64,000 bases of DNA from Thalassolituus hydrocarboniclasticus (GTDB taxonomy: Bacteria > Pseudomonadota > Gammaproteobacteria > Pseudomonadales > Oceanobacteraceae). The DNA lies in NCBI RefSeq assembly GCF_025345565.1, contig NZ_CP054475.1, positions 3,513,129-3,577,128 on the forward strand. The letters are read 5' to 3'. The notes under the pieces are model-generated. The model was not told the origin of the DNA, did no database searches, and worked only from the letters and a program-made list of their open reading frames with translations. This document shows, piece by piece, positions 42,871-52,600 of this stretch (positions are counted from its first letter, which is position 1; every line of letters begins with the position of its first letter). Position numbers and translations under genes: made by a program.

Positions 42871-43308
42871 TCAGAGCTGCGGAGTAACCAGCACCTCACT
42901 GGTGGTCGAATTGGCAATAAAGCAATGCTGATGCGCTTTATCGTGCATAGCATTTACCGCCGCTGCATCCGGTTGCTTATCACCGCCGAATACTGCTTTC
43001 GGATTCAGACGGATACGGGCAACCCAGAATTTTCCATCGTCGCGCTGTTCCATTTCCGCCACAGCCGAATCTTCATACGACAACACCTGCAGGCGCTTTT
43101 TCGCCGCCAGAGCGAGAAAAGTCTGCATATGGCAGCTGGCCATTGCCGCCGCCAGCATCTGTTCAGGATCGGCACCAAAATCGTTGCCGGCGCCGCCGGC
43201 AGCCAGGCTGACCTGAGGTAAAAACTGAATATTATGACGGCGCTCAAAGCCTTCATGGGAAAACTCACCCTGTTTTTCCCAGCGTATATCAATACGGTGT
43301 TCCGACAC
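42871..43308 (-). CDS. OsmC-family protein
   Basis: 145 residues from GTG 43308, with TGGAG eight bases upstream; longer frames read into the previous gene. DPEQMLAAAMASCHMQTFLALA carries the first peroxidatic-type Cys and HQHCFIANS the second. OsmC/Ohr proteins reduce organic hydroperoxides or sulfur species. It is the third gene in a probable operon after the rhodanese and DUF3365 genes; its start follows the DUF3365 stop by only five bases. Confidence 0.85.
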   Translation of the reverse strand: MSEHRIDIRWEKQGEFSHEGFERRHNIQFLPQVSLAAGGAGNDFGADPEQMLAAAMASCHMQTFLALAAKKRLQVLSYEDSAVAEMEQRDDGKFWVARIRLNPKAVFGGDKQPDAAAVNAMHDKAHQHCFIANSTTSEVLVTPQL

Positions 43309-43312
43309 GTTA

Positions 43313-43873
43313 TTACTCCAGTGTTTTACGCAAAGTGAAAGCACCACGCAGGTCGCCGACATTAAAGCCACGCGCCTGATCGGCAGGATACAATTCATCC
43401 AGCTTTGCAGTGACCGCCGGCGCCAGTTGCGCACCATGACAGGTCAGGCACAACGGTGCGGTCGGAATGGCTTTCATATAACGGAATTCGCCATCGGCAA
43501 CGGTCGTCGCTTCAATGCCTGCAGGGTCTTCACCGGCCTTTAGTCGCTGTGCAAAATTTTCCAGCGTCTGCAGTTCCCAGGCGTCGGCAACATTATCCGG
43601 GTTGCGGATTTTTGTTGAGGTCCGTGCCACCTGCCAGCCATTCTGACTCAGCCCGGCGGCAATGGCCGGGGCTTCGGTATTGCACAGCTGAATAGCCGCA
43701 TCCGGGCCGCTCGCCTGAATCCCCTGCTTCAGGGTTTTCTGCAACGCCTGAGCAAAGGCTTTGGTCTGCTGCCGCGCTTCCTGAGTCAGCTGGGCATCAT
43801 CGGCCGCCGCCACCCACATCGGCGCCAGACCAAGCATTGCCGCCAGCAACACGCTGCGTTTTAACATTCCCAT
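43313..43873 (-). CDS. Exported DUF3365 (Tll0287-like) c-type heme protein
   Basis: 186 residues from ATG 43873, with GAGGAG nine bases upstream. A signal peptide ends near ...WVAA. CLTCHG is a c-type heme attachment site, and the family name comes from Tll0287-type sensor heme proteins. TSTKIRNPDNVADAWE and PTAPLCLTCHG are family-typical. It probably senses redox or small gases, or transfers electrons in the periplasm. It is the middle gene between a rhodanese and an OsmC protein. Confidence 0.85.
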   Translation of the reverse strand: MGMLKRSVLLAAMLGLAPMWVAAADDAQLTQEARQQTKAFAQALQKTLKQGIQASGPDAAIQLCNTEAPAIAAGLSQNGWQVARTSTKIRNPDNVADAWELQTLENFAQRLKAGEDPAGIEATTVADGEFRYMKAIPTAPLCLTCHGAQLAPAVTAKLDELYPADQARGFNVGDLRGAFTLRKTLE

Positions 43874-43886
43874 GGCCAGTAACTCC

Positions 43887-44267
43887 TCAGCGATACATGC
43901 TTGGATCAACTTCAACTTTATGTACTGTGCCGCTCCAGCCATCGAAGCCACCCACCAGCATTTTCACCTGCTCAAATCCCATGCGTTTCAGGGTGTAAGC
44001 AGCCAGAGTACTGCGCCCGCCATTTTTGCAATAAAGCAGAATCTCGGCCTGCGGGTTGGTTAATGCCGGGTGATCACCGACACGGAATTCCAGCACACCG
44101 CGCGGGACGTTAACCGCACCCGGCAGGTGGCCCATATCAAACTCCGCCGGCTCACGTACATCGAGTACCACTGCGCCATTTGCCAGCAACGCCTCAGCGG
44201 CGGCGGCATCGACAGGATTCACCGCAGAGCGGGCTTCGGCTAATAAATCGTCTTTGCTTAATGCCAT
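43887..44267 (-). CDS. Rhodanese-like sulfurtransferase
   Basis: 126 residues from ATG 44267, with AGGAGA seven bases upstream. VVLDVREPAEFDMGHLPGA opens the rhodanese domain, and CKNGGRS is the active-site loop with the catalytic Cys. Such single-domain rhodaneses move sulfane sulfur. No signal peptide is seen. It begins a probable operon (rhodanese, DUF3365, OsmC) just after the cytochrome bd operon. Confidence 0.88.
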   Translation of the reverse strand: MALSKDDLLAEARSAVNPVDAAAAEALLANGAVVLDVREPAEFDMGHLPGAVNVPRGVLEFRVGDHPALTNPQAEILLYCKNGGRSTLAAYTLKRMGFEQVKMLVGGFDGWSGTVHKVEVDPSMYR

Positions 44268-44347
44268 GTCAGTTCTCCTATTACATTTCCGAATAAGCAT
44301 ACAGAAATACAGTCTGTCTGACAGCCCTGTCGCTCACCAGATTGATA

Positions 44348-44644
44348 TCAGGCAATCCACCACCAGCCACAGACCAGCATCAGTGGCCAGCCGACATAAG
44401 GACTGAACAGCAACCGCCAGATTTTCATTTCCGGCACATAACCAACACCATGCACAAAACCGGCGCTGATTCCCCACAGGCACAGCGACAGCAGGCCATG
44501 GTCAATATTCATGGTTTCGCTGGCGACCACATGCGGCACCGCCAGCAATAATCCCGATAAACCGAGTGCTGCCAGTAATGACAACGCACGGGCCCAGCCC
44601 GCGTAAAGCGGGCCGTAATCCTTGTAATCAACCGGTGCGTTCAT
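44348..44644 (-). CDS. ybgE: Cyd operon membrane protein YbgE
   Basis: 98 residues with three hydrophobic segments. SAGFVHGVGYVPEMKIWRLLF is close to the YbgE core (long stretch, key pattern HGVGY). YbgE genes usually follow cydAB(X), exactly as here, three bases after the cydX stop. The role is not well defined; an assembly or accessory part in cytochrome bd is assumed. Confidence 0.85.
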   Translation of the reverse strand: MNAPVDYKDYGPLYAGWARALSLLAALGLSGLLLAVPHVVASETMNIDHGLLSLCLWGISAGFVHGVGYVPEMKIWRLLFSPYVGWPLMLVCGWWWIA

Positions 44645-44647
44645 GGC

Positions 44648-44764
44648 TTACTCTTTCAGGTCCGCATCGCGGTCAAAGTTTTCGTTCATTTCCAGCCACA
44701 TGGCGTTAATAAGACCAAAAGAACAGGCCAGCAACACCCCTAAAATCCAGGCGAAATACCACAT
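44648..44764 (-). CDS. cydX: Cytochrome bd small subunit CydX
   Basis: 38 residues, too short for most gene finders. It reads MWYFAWILGV then a hydrophobic helix to NAMWLEMNEN and an acidic end, the typical CydX pattern (MWYFxWILG, LExNE). GGAGAGGATTT precedes the ATG. It lies between cydB and ybgE. CydX is needed for a stable, active cytochrome bd complex. Confidence 0.95.
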   Translation of the reverse strand: MWYFAWILGVLLACSFGLINAMWLEMNENFDRDADLKE

Positions 44765-44780
44765 AAATCCTCTCCTTTTC

Positions 44781-45917
44781 TCAGTAAGTGCTGTATTTAT
44801 TGTCTTCAATAAAGGCGGTGGTTAAACGGCCGCGCATTTTGTAGTAGCCCCAGGCGGTGTACAGCAGAATGATCGGTACAAAGAACATCGCCACCCAGAA
44901 CATAATGCCCAGCGTTTTCTGACTGGAAACCACATCCCATACTGTCAGGCTGAAAGCAGGATCCAGACTCGACGGCATAATGAACGGAAACAGACTGAAA
45001 CCTGCGGTACAGATAATACCGGTCACCGCCAGCGAGCTGCCGATAAAGGCCAGCGCACCACGGTTAGCAGCTGACATCAGCACGGTAATTAACAGGCCGG
45101 CAAAAGCGATCACCGGTGCGCTGATCATGATCGGGTAACGGGAATAATTTTCCAGCCAGCCGCCCGCTGCGACTTCCACGGTTTTATCCAGTGGCGTCAT
45201 GGCTGCGGCAGTATTAATCGTACTGGTAATGACCAGACCGTCGATTCCCGCATAAATCCAGATGCCGGCCGTGGCAAAAAGTACGGCAACGATAATGGCC
45301 AGCAGAATGGAGATTTTCCGCGCGCGCTCATGCAGATCACCATCGGTACGCATCTGCAGATAGGTTGCACCATGCATCGCCAGCATACCAAGACTGACCA
45401 GACCAGCCACCAGTGCAAACGGATTCAGCAACGCCCAGAACGAACCTGTGTAATTGGAGCGCATAAATTCATCGAGGGTAAATGGCACACCGAGGAATAA
45501 ATTACCGAAGGCCACACCAAACACCAGCGCAGGTACCGCACCGCCGATGGTCAGGCCCCAGTCCCAGGCACTGCGCCAGCGCGGATCTTCCATTTTTGAG
45601 CGGTATTCAAAACCCACCGGGCGGAAAAACATGGCAAACAGCACCAGCAATAACGCCCAGTAAAAACCGGAAAATGCGACGGCATATACCACCGGCCAGG
45701 CCGCAAAAATGGCACCACCGGCAGTAATAAACCATACCTGATTACCATCCCAGTGCGGGCCAATGGTATTCAGCATCACGCGGCGCTCGCTGTCGGTTTT
45801 ACCGAGCACACGTAACAAGGCACCTACGCCCATATCGAAACCGTCGGTCACTGCAAAACCAATCAGCAGCACACCAATTAATACCCACCAGATTAATTTA
45901 AGGCTTTCGTAATCCAT
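44781..45917 (-). CDS. cydB: Cytochrome bd quinol oxidase subunit II CydB
   Basis: 378 residues from ATG 45917, with AAGGAGC upstream; an open frame to 46040 has no support. The start MDYESLKLIWWVLIGVLLIG and DGFDMGVGAL match CydB, and about nine hydrophobic segments follow. It forms the quinol oxidase with CydA. It starts eleven bases downstream of the cydA stop codon. Confidence 0.95.
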   Translation of the reverse strand: MDYESLKLIWWVLIGVLLIGFAVTDGFDMGVGALLRVLGKTDSERRVMLNTIGPHWDGNQVWFITAGGAIFAAWPVVYAVAFSGFYWALLLVLFAMFFRPVGFEYRSKMEDPRWRSAWDWGLTIGGAVPALVFGVAFGNLFLGVPFTLDEFMRSNYTGSFWALLNPFALVAGLVSLGMLAMHGATYLQMRTDGDLHERARKISILLAIIVAVLFATAGIWIYAGIDGLVITSTINTAAAMTPLDKTVEVAAGGWLENYSRYPIMISAPVIAFAGLLITVLMSAANRGALAFIGSSLAVTGIICTAGFSLFPFIMPSSLDPAFSLTVWDVVSSQKTLGIMFWVAMFFVPIILLYTAWGYYKMRGRLTTAFIEDNKYSTY

Positions 45918-45927
45918 GTTCTGCTCC

Positions 45928-47532
45928 TTATGCCTGATCGGCGACAGCTTGCTGAGGCTGGGCGACAGCCGCACCGGCAGCGTGATTCTGTTCAAAATGA
46001 TAACGGCCGGTATGCAGACTGGATGGCCCCAGTCGGGCAAAGCGGATCATCAGGTACATTTCGACAATTAACAGCAGCGTATAAAAACCGATAAACCCTG
46101 CCAGACTCATATACAGATCTTCCACCGAACGGCTTGAGACCGATAAATGCGTTGGCAGCACTTCGGCAATCGACCACGGCTGACGACCGAATTCCGCCAC
46201 AAACCAGCCGACTTCACAGGCAATCCATGGCGCCGGCAACGAAATAATCAGGGCCTTTAACAACCAGGTTTTAGTTTCTACGTTGTGCTGTGTGCTGTAG
46301 TAGAACGACAGTGAAATCAGAATCAGCATCAGGAAGCCAAGGCCAACCATAATACGGAATGCCCAGAACATAGGCGCCACTTTCGGAATGGTATCCTGCG
46401 CCGCCTGTTTGATTTGCTCTTCGCTGGCATCGACAACATTGTTGGTATATTTCTTCAGCAACAGGCCGTAACCAAGGTCATCTTTTAATGCATCAAAAGC
46501 AGCGATGGTCGGATCGGACTTATCGCCATGACGCATTTTTTCAAGCAGTGCATAAGCTTCGATACCACGACGAATGCGCAGCTCGTGTTCCTTCAGCAGA
46601 TCTTTGATACCGACAATTTCTTCATCCACGGAACGGGTAGCAATTAATCCCAGAGCACCCGGAATCTTAACGGCGTAATCGGTTTCCATGGTTTCCTGAT
46701 TCGGGAAGCCAATCAGGGTGAAGTCTGCCGGTGGTTCCTGGGTATGCCATTCGGCTTCAATCGCTGCCAGTTTGGTTTTCTGCACATCACCAATTTCGTA
46801 ACCGGATTCATCGCCGAGAATAATCACACTGATAATGGAGGCAAAACCGAAGCTTGCGGCAATGGCAAACGAGCGGCGGGCAAAAGGAAGGTCGCGTTTT
46901 TTCAGCATGTAATACGCTGAAATTGCCAGCACAAACATCGCCCCGGTGACATAACCGGCGGATACGGTATGTACAAATTTAACCTGCGCTACCGGGTTAA
47001 AAATCACCTCGGCAAAGTCAGTCATTTCCATGCGCATGGTTTCGTAATTAAATTCTGCCCCCACCGGATTCTGCATCCAGCCATTGGCAATCAGAATCCA
47101 CAATGCTGACATATTGGAGCCGATAGCCACCAGCCAGGTCACCATTAAATGCTGTACCCGGGTCAGGCGGTCCCAGCCGAAAAAGAACAGACCAATAAAC
47201 GTCGATTCGAGGAAAAATGCCATCAGGCCTTCAATCGCCAGCGGCGCACCGAAGATATCACCTACATAATGTGAGTAATACGCCCAGTTAGTGCCGAACT
47301 GAAACTCCATGGTCAGACCGGTGGTAACGCCCAGCGCGAAGTTAATACCAAATAACTTACCCCAGAACTTCACCATATCCTGATAGACCTGTTTACCGGT
47401 CATCACGAAAGCAGATTCCATAATCGCCAGAATAAATGACAGACCCAGCGTTAATGGCACGAACAAAAAGTGATACATCGCGGTAATGGCAAATTGCAGC
47501 CGCGATAAATCGACAAGACTCTCACTGATCAT
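45928..47532 (-). CDS. cydA: Cytochrome bd quinol oxidase subunit I CydA
   Basis: 534 residues from ATG 47532, with GGAGG upstream. [11 protein letters not shown] carries the heme b595 His near residue 20. [16 protein letters not shown] is the GWxxxExGRxPW motif. A long Q-loop between about residues 260 and 400 places it in the long-loop (E. coli-like) subfamily. It reduces O2 to water at high affinity. The start codon overlaps the cydP stop (ATGA). Confidence 0.95.
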   Translation of the reverse strand: MISESLVDLSRLQFAITAMYHFLFVPLTLGLSFILAIMESAFVMTGKQVYQDMVKFWGKLFGINFALGVTTGLTMEFQFGTNWAYYSHYVGDIFGAPLAIEGLMAFFLESTFIGLFFFGWDRLTRVQHLMVTWLVAIGSNMSALWILIANGWMQNPVGAEFNYETMRMEMTDFAEVIFNPVAQVKFVHTVSAGYVTGAMFVLAISAYYMLKKRDLPFARRSFAIAASFGFASIISVIILGDESGYEIGDVQKTKLAAIEAEWHTQEPPADFTLIGFPNQETMETDYAVKIPGALGLIATRSVDEEIVGIKDLLKEHELRIRRGIEAYALLEKMRHGDKSDPTIAAFDALKDDLGYGLLLKKYTNNVVDASEEQIKQAAQDTIPKVAPMFWAFRIMVGLGFLMLILISLSFYYSTQHNVETKTWLLKALIISLPAPWIACEVGWFVAEFGRQPWSIAEVLPTHLSVSSRSVEDLYMSLAGFIGFYTLLLIVEMYLMIRFARLGPSSLHTGRYHFEQNHAAGAAVAQPQQAVADQA

Positions 47533-47726
47533 TGCTGATCCTCCGATTGCGAGGGGGTAATAGTTGAAAGACCGAATTGTTGCGAAACAGCGTCCTGCGG
47601 GTTGGTCATATCCACAGGGGCAGAAAACCAGATAATTTTGATGGCAAAGATCAACATCAGCTTGATCAGCAGAACGATCATCAGCTCGCGCACCAGAGGC
47701 ACAGAAAACAGGGATTTTTTTGCCAT
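47529..47726 (-). CDS. cydP: CydP-like small cytochrome bd-associated protein
   Basis: 65 residues from ATG 47726, with AGAAGG upstream. It has one membrane span in [20 protein letters not shown] and a short periplasmic tail rich in Gln/Ser. The LVRELxIVLxIK pattern is that of CydP, a small putative subunit encoded before cydA in many gammaproteobacteria. Its stop codon overlaps the cydA start, so it is coupled to the oxidase genes. Confidence 0.8.
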   Translation of the reverse strand: MAKKSLFSVPLVRELMIVLLIKLMLIFAIKIIWFSAPVDMTNPQDAVSQQFGLSTITPSQSEDQQ

Positions 47727-47822
47727 AAGCCTTCTCTTGCAAAAGTGGCACACCGCAGCGCCGCAGAAACATAAACACTAAACATAGCTTTATCAGCATA
47801 TAGCAATATTTTTATTACAACA

Positions 47823-47841
47823 CTGCGATGCTTTGTCGCAG
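47823..47841. promoter_or_regulatory. Inverted repeat in the cyd/sigma-54 regulator gap
   Basis: CTGCGA (47823-47828) and TCGCAG (47836-47841) are exact arms around seven bases. It lies in the divergent region between cydP and the sigma-54 activator gene and may be an activator site. Confidence 0.4.
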
Positions 47842-47852
47842 GGGCTGATAAT

Positions 47853-47879
47853 CTCTGTGCTACCGCAGGCGGCACAGAG
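47853..47879. promoter_or_regulatory. Second inverted repeat in the cyd/sigma-54 regulator gap
   Basis: CTCTGTGC (47853-47860) and GCACAGAG (47872-47879) are exact 8-base arms around eleven bases. Together with 47823-47841 it could form an upstream activating site. I did not find a clean -24/-12 promoter for the cyd operon. Confidence 0.45.
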
Positions 47880-47992
47880 CACAGCAAAGAGCAGGCCAAC
47901 CCGGATAAACACACTGAAAGGCCCACGCAGCAGGATAAACCACAGACAATACTTTACAAATCACGAACCGACTGCCAAATTTGACACTCCCC

Positions 47993-49381
47993 ATGCCAGT
48001 AGTGTCAGCCATGTTCAGCAACCCACATTACCGCTCCCTGCCCGCCATCTCTTCTTTGCTGGATGCCATCGCTGCACCCGCCGTACTGCTCAGCCCGGAC
48101 TATGAAATCTGTGCCGCCAACGAAGCCTACCGCCACACCTTCGGCGGTAATGACAGCATGGTTGGCCGCCACTGCTACGAAGTGTCCCACGGCTACAAGG
48201 TGCCCTGCGATCAGGCCGGTGAAACCTGCCCGCTGCGCCAGTGCTTCGAAAGTGGCCAGCGCCAGCGCATCCTGCATATTCACAACACGGCGCGCGGACG
48301 CGAACACGTGGATGTGGAAATCAGCCCGATCCGTGATGAGCAGGGCGAAATCCGTTTCTTCGTCGAAATTATGAATCCGGTGCAGCATGGCGACTGCCCG
48401 TTTGAACAACAGATGGTTGGTTACAGCCCGGCGTATACCCAGATGCTGGAGCTGCTCAGCCGTGCATCCGCCAGTGACATCAGCGTCCTGCTGCTGGGTG
48501 AATCCGGTACCGGCAAAGAACTGGCCGCACAATATCTGCACGGCCACAGCCCGCGGCGTAACAGCCCCTTTGTTACCGTTGAGTGCTCAGGGCTGACTGA
48601 AAGCCTGTTTGAAAGTGAACTATTCGGCCACGAAAAAGGCGCCTTTACCGGCGCGACGCACCGCAAACCCGGTCTGGTGGAAGCGGCCCGTGGCGGTACG
48701 TTATTTCTGGATGAAATTGGTGATATTCCGCTGCCGATGCAGGTAAAACTGCTGCGTCTGATAGAGTCCGGCAGCTATCGTCCGGTGGGCAGCATCACCC
48801 CGCGCCAGGCCGATTTCCGCCTGATCTGCGCCACCCATCGCCAGCTTGGTGATATGGTCGCCGCCGGCACCTTCCGCCAGGATCTGTATTACCGCATCAG
48901 TCCGTTCCCGGTGCTGCTGCCCTCACTGCGCGAACGGCCGGAAGATATTATTCCACTCGCCACTCATCTGCTGCAGCAGCTCAGTCAGCACCGGGTACTG
49001 CAGCTTTCAGAAGAAGCCTGCGACTGGCTGATACTGCAGGATTTTCCCGGCAATATCCGCGAACTGCGCAACCGCATCGAACGCGCCATCCTGCTGTGCG
49101 ATGGTTCACAGATAGAACCTGAACATCTGCGCCTGGATCTGCATCAGTTCAGCCAGCACCAGAGCATTAACTCCAGCCATCCTGCAGCCGTCATCAACCA
49201 CAATGCCTTGCCTGACATCATGCCGCTGGACCAGCTGGAAAACACCTACCTTACCCGGCTGGCCAGCGCCCACCCAGGCGATAACGCCAGACTGGCGCAA
49301 CAGCTCGGCATCAGCGAGCGCACCCTCTATCGCAAACTGAAGCAGGCGAGAGAGGAAAAAAGCCGCAAAACGGACAAATAA
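47993..49381 (+). CDS. PAS-AAA-Fis sigma-54-dependent activator
   Basis: 462 residues from ATG 47993; ATG 48011 is also possible, as neither has a clear ribosome site. The N-terminal PAS-like domain holds a Cys cluster ([17 protein letters not shown] then TCPLRQC). The AAA domain has Walker A GESGTGKE and the GAFTGA loop in [13 protein letters not shown], which contacts sigma-54. A Fis-type HTH ends the protein. It is divergent from the cydPABX operon, so it probably activates those genes when the PAS cysteines sense redox or oxygen change; that is inferred. Confidence 0.88.
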   Translation: MPVVSAMFSNPHYRSLPAISSLLDAIAAPAVLLSPDYEICAANEAYRHTFGGNDSMVGRHCYEVSHGYKVPCDQAGETCPLRQCFESGQRQRILHIHNTARGREHVDVEISPIRDEQGEIRFFVEIMNPVQHGDCPFEQQMVGYSPAYTQMLELLSRASASDISVLLLGESGTGKELAAQYLHGHSPRRNSPFVTVECSGLTESLFESELFGHEKGAFTGATHRKPGLVEAARGGTLFLDEIGDIPLPMQVKLLRLIESGSYRPVGSITPRQADFRLICATHRQLGDMVAAGTFRQDLYYRISPFPVLLPSLRERPEDIIPLATHLLQQLSQHRVLQLSEEACDWLILQDFPGNIRELRNRIERAILLCDGSQIEPEHLRLDLHQFSQHQSINSSHPAAVINHNALPDIMPLDQLENTYLTRLASAHPGDNARLAQQLGISERTLYRKLKQAREEKSRKTDK

Positions 49382-49649
49382 ATGACTCTGCACCGTATTT
49401 CATTCCGGTGTCGGCTCTAATAACAGTAGGCGCAGCGTCTTTTTTAGATGAAAATATACGCCTACAGGCATATTCCTCTGTTCGCTCCATGCAATATGGC
49501 AGACGTAATGAACATGTCTGCCGCTGAATCTGCCCAACCAAGGCATTTACGTACATAACAGGAAGGGATCCGGCTTCGGACTATACTCACTGTCCGGGCT
49601 TTACAAACGGGTGCTGCAAACGCAGCCTCCCGCATTAATGGACTGAATT

Positions 49650-52600
49650 ATGGCTGCCGAACTGAGAGAACATCCACGCTTTTCCACTTATGTTAACGCC
49701 CGCTTATTGTTAACGGATGGTACCCCCCTTGATTGCCAGGTGCTGGACTACTCGCAAACAGGTATGCACCTGCTCTGGCCCCACGGCGAACCACAGAACC
49801 GCGATGGTGTGCTGACACTGGAGCTGGTGCTTGATAATCAGAAAACCAACGTTGCCGTTGAGTGGGTATTCTGCAACGAACAACACGCCGGTGTGCGCCT
49901 GCACAAAGCCGATGACCGCCTGTTCCTGCAGCTGCAGGAGTTCAATCAGAACCATCGTAATACCAAGAAGCTAAACCCTGAGCAGCGCAAAAAATATCTG
50001 CAACTGTTCATTCAGGAAGCCAACGCACTGGCTGACCGTCTGCCTAAACTCTGGCTGCCGGAGTTTCTTGAAGGCACCTTTACCAAAGCCAATATGGCAC
50101 GCAACACCACTGAGCAGCAGCAATGGCTGCGGCTGGAAAAACAGTCCAAAGAAAAAGCCGCCGCCCTGCATCAGAAATTTACCCAGAACCTGAAGCGTCA
50201 GCTGGATTTGTGGTTGGCCGGTAAAGCCGAATATCTGGCCGAAAATCAGCAGGCCAGTGGCGATATGCGCCTGTCGCTGGTACAGCAGGCAGAATTTGAA
50301 GATTGGTTACTGGCCAAAGTGACCTCCTCGCACCTGCAGTCGCGGCTGGCCCATATGACCTTCGAGCTGCGCCAGCTGCTGGATACGCTGTCCGACGCCA
50401 GCATCGAGAACTGCTTTAACCCAATCGGCCCCGGCACGGTCACCGAAGCTTTCCGCGACGCGCTGGAAAAACTGCAGTTACCACAGGAAGCACGGGCACT
50501 GGCCTTTGAAACCTTTGAGCAGATTGCCGGCGGCAACCTGCAAACAACCTATCAGAATCTGGTTAAGCAGATCGATATACCACTGACCTTCCGCTACCGG
50601 AGACCGGCTCCGGAAAAGCAGGAAACCGCCCCGCAGCAAAACCAGAACAACAGCGGCGGAAGTGGTTCCGGCAACGGCAGCGGTTCAGGAAATACTTCTG
50701 CCATCAGCAGCTCCGGAGGCTCAGGTCCCGCAGCGCACAATATGCAGCCGGCTCACTATAACGAACAAACCCTGCAGAACTTCCAGCGCCATCAGGAAGA
50801 GGCCCGCCGTGCCTATTCCAATATTCAGAATCTGTTGCAGCTGCGCTATCAGCGCTTTGAGCAGGCCGCTCTGGCGCAGGACACTCTGCCCGAAGCCGAG
50901 CCGGAGCTGATCAGCAATGTGCTCAGCCATGTCGCGCAGCAACAAAGTCTGGCTCAGGGCCATGTGCGCGAACACGTGGAAAAGGCTCTGGCCGAAAAAG
51001 AAGTCAGCCTGCCAGTGGAATCCCGCGATGCCATCGACACACTGGAGCATGTGACCCAGCATCTGTTGTCGAGCGAGCAGGTCGCCGACTTTATTAAACC
51101 CTTTATTGAACGTCTGGGCTGGCCACTGCTGCAGCTGATGCTGAAAGACGCCAGCCTGCTGTTTAACCCCGATCATCCGGGCCGTCAGGTGCTGAACCAG
51201 CTGGCCAAACTGGGTCAGCTCACCACCAGCGGCGAAGCACAGGTAGCCACCCGCCTGCAAAGCCTGATCGACCCGGTGGTGCACAATATCAGCAGCGATG
51301 AAAACTCCCTCGACGAGTTACTTGAAAGCCTGCAGGGACTGGTCAGCAACGCCGAACGTAAAGCCCGGCAGAATGCTGAGCGCGTGGCGCAGGCCGCCGA
51401 AGGCGAACATAAACTGCTGAAAGTCCGCCGTCAGATTGAACATCTGGTGGGCAAAGACAGCTCCGACCGCACCCTGCCGTCCTGCGTGGTTGAATGGCTG
51501 CAACAGGGCTGGCAGCAAATTCTGGCCCTGCTGCTGCTGCGCGAAGGAGCGGACAGTAAACGCTTTAAAGGCGCGGTTAAGCTCTACCGTCAGGTACTGG
51601 CGCTGTTCAATCCGGACAACAGTGGCCGGCGGGAATTACTGCAGCGCTTTCAGCCGATGATGGAGCTGGCCCGCGCCGAGCTGGACCGCCTGAATGGCAG
51701 CCTGCCCGAACACCAGCGCTGGTACGACGAAATTATGGCCGCCGCCGAGAGCCACCTCGATCAGGGTGAAATCCGCGAAGCCGTTGACCTGCCAACCTTC
51801 GTCGCCAAACCCGCCGAAGTGGTGCCGGAAGGCCGCGGTGTACGCCGTGCCATGAACCTGCAGATCGGTGACTGGCTGTTACTGGTCGAACAGGATCAGG
51901 CAGTGTCCGTCGTATGGATTGCCCAGGACGCGTCCAAATTTGCCTGCGTTAACCACAGCGGCATGAAGGTAGTCGACTTCACGCTGGCTGAGCTGGCCAC
52001 TGCCTTCGATGAAGGCCGGGTGAAACGGATGTACGAACAGGATGAGTCGGCGGTCGATCAGGGTGTCGATAAACTGGTGCAGCAGATTTACCGCGATCTG
52101 TCAGAACAGGCGAATATCGATGCCCTGACCGGACTGACCAACCGTCAGCATTTCCTGCGTCAGCTGCAGGACCGGTTCCAGGCCAGCCTGCGTAATCAGT
52201 CGCCCTGCACTCTGGCGATGATCGATATTGACCAGTTCAAACTGATCAACAAAAACTATGGCGTCGAGGGTGGTGATATCTGCCTGAAAGCGGTGGCCAC
52301 CCTGCTCAGGGAACACAATAAAGACGCCCTGTGCGCCCGTATCGGCAGTAATGAATTCGCCATGCTGCTGGTGCACGCCGATATGGAGCAGGCCGAAGCC
52401 AGCACTAAGGTAATGAAGAAAAGCATCGAGGATACCGCGATCCAGAGCGGTGAAGACCGCTTCCATATTCACCTCAGTATCGGCCTGGCAACCATGAACG
52501 CCGATGTTACCGACGCCTCCGACCTGATAGAACAGGCCGAGTCGGCCTGCCTGATTGCCAAAGAGAAAGGCGGCTCACGCATTGCCCGCTACGAGTTCGA

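Noticed and set aside
47727-47992. Search for a -24/-12 sigma-54 promoter for cydP
   Set aside because: A TGCCACTTTTGCA-like string near 47735-47750 on the minus strand has GC and GG elements spaced by twelve bases, not ten. It was not listed as a promoter.
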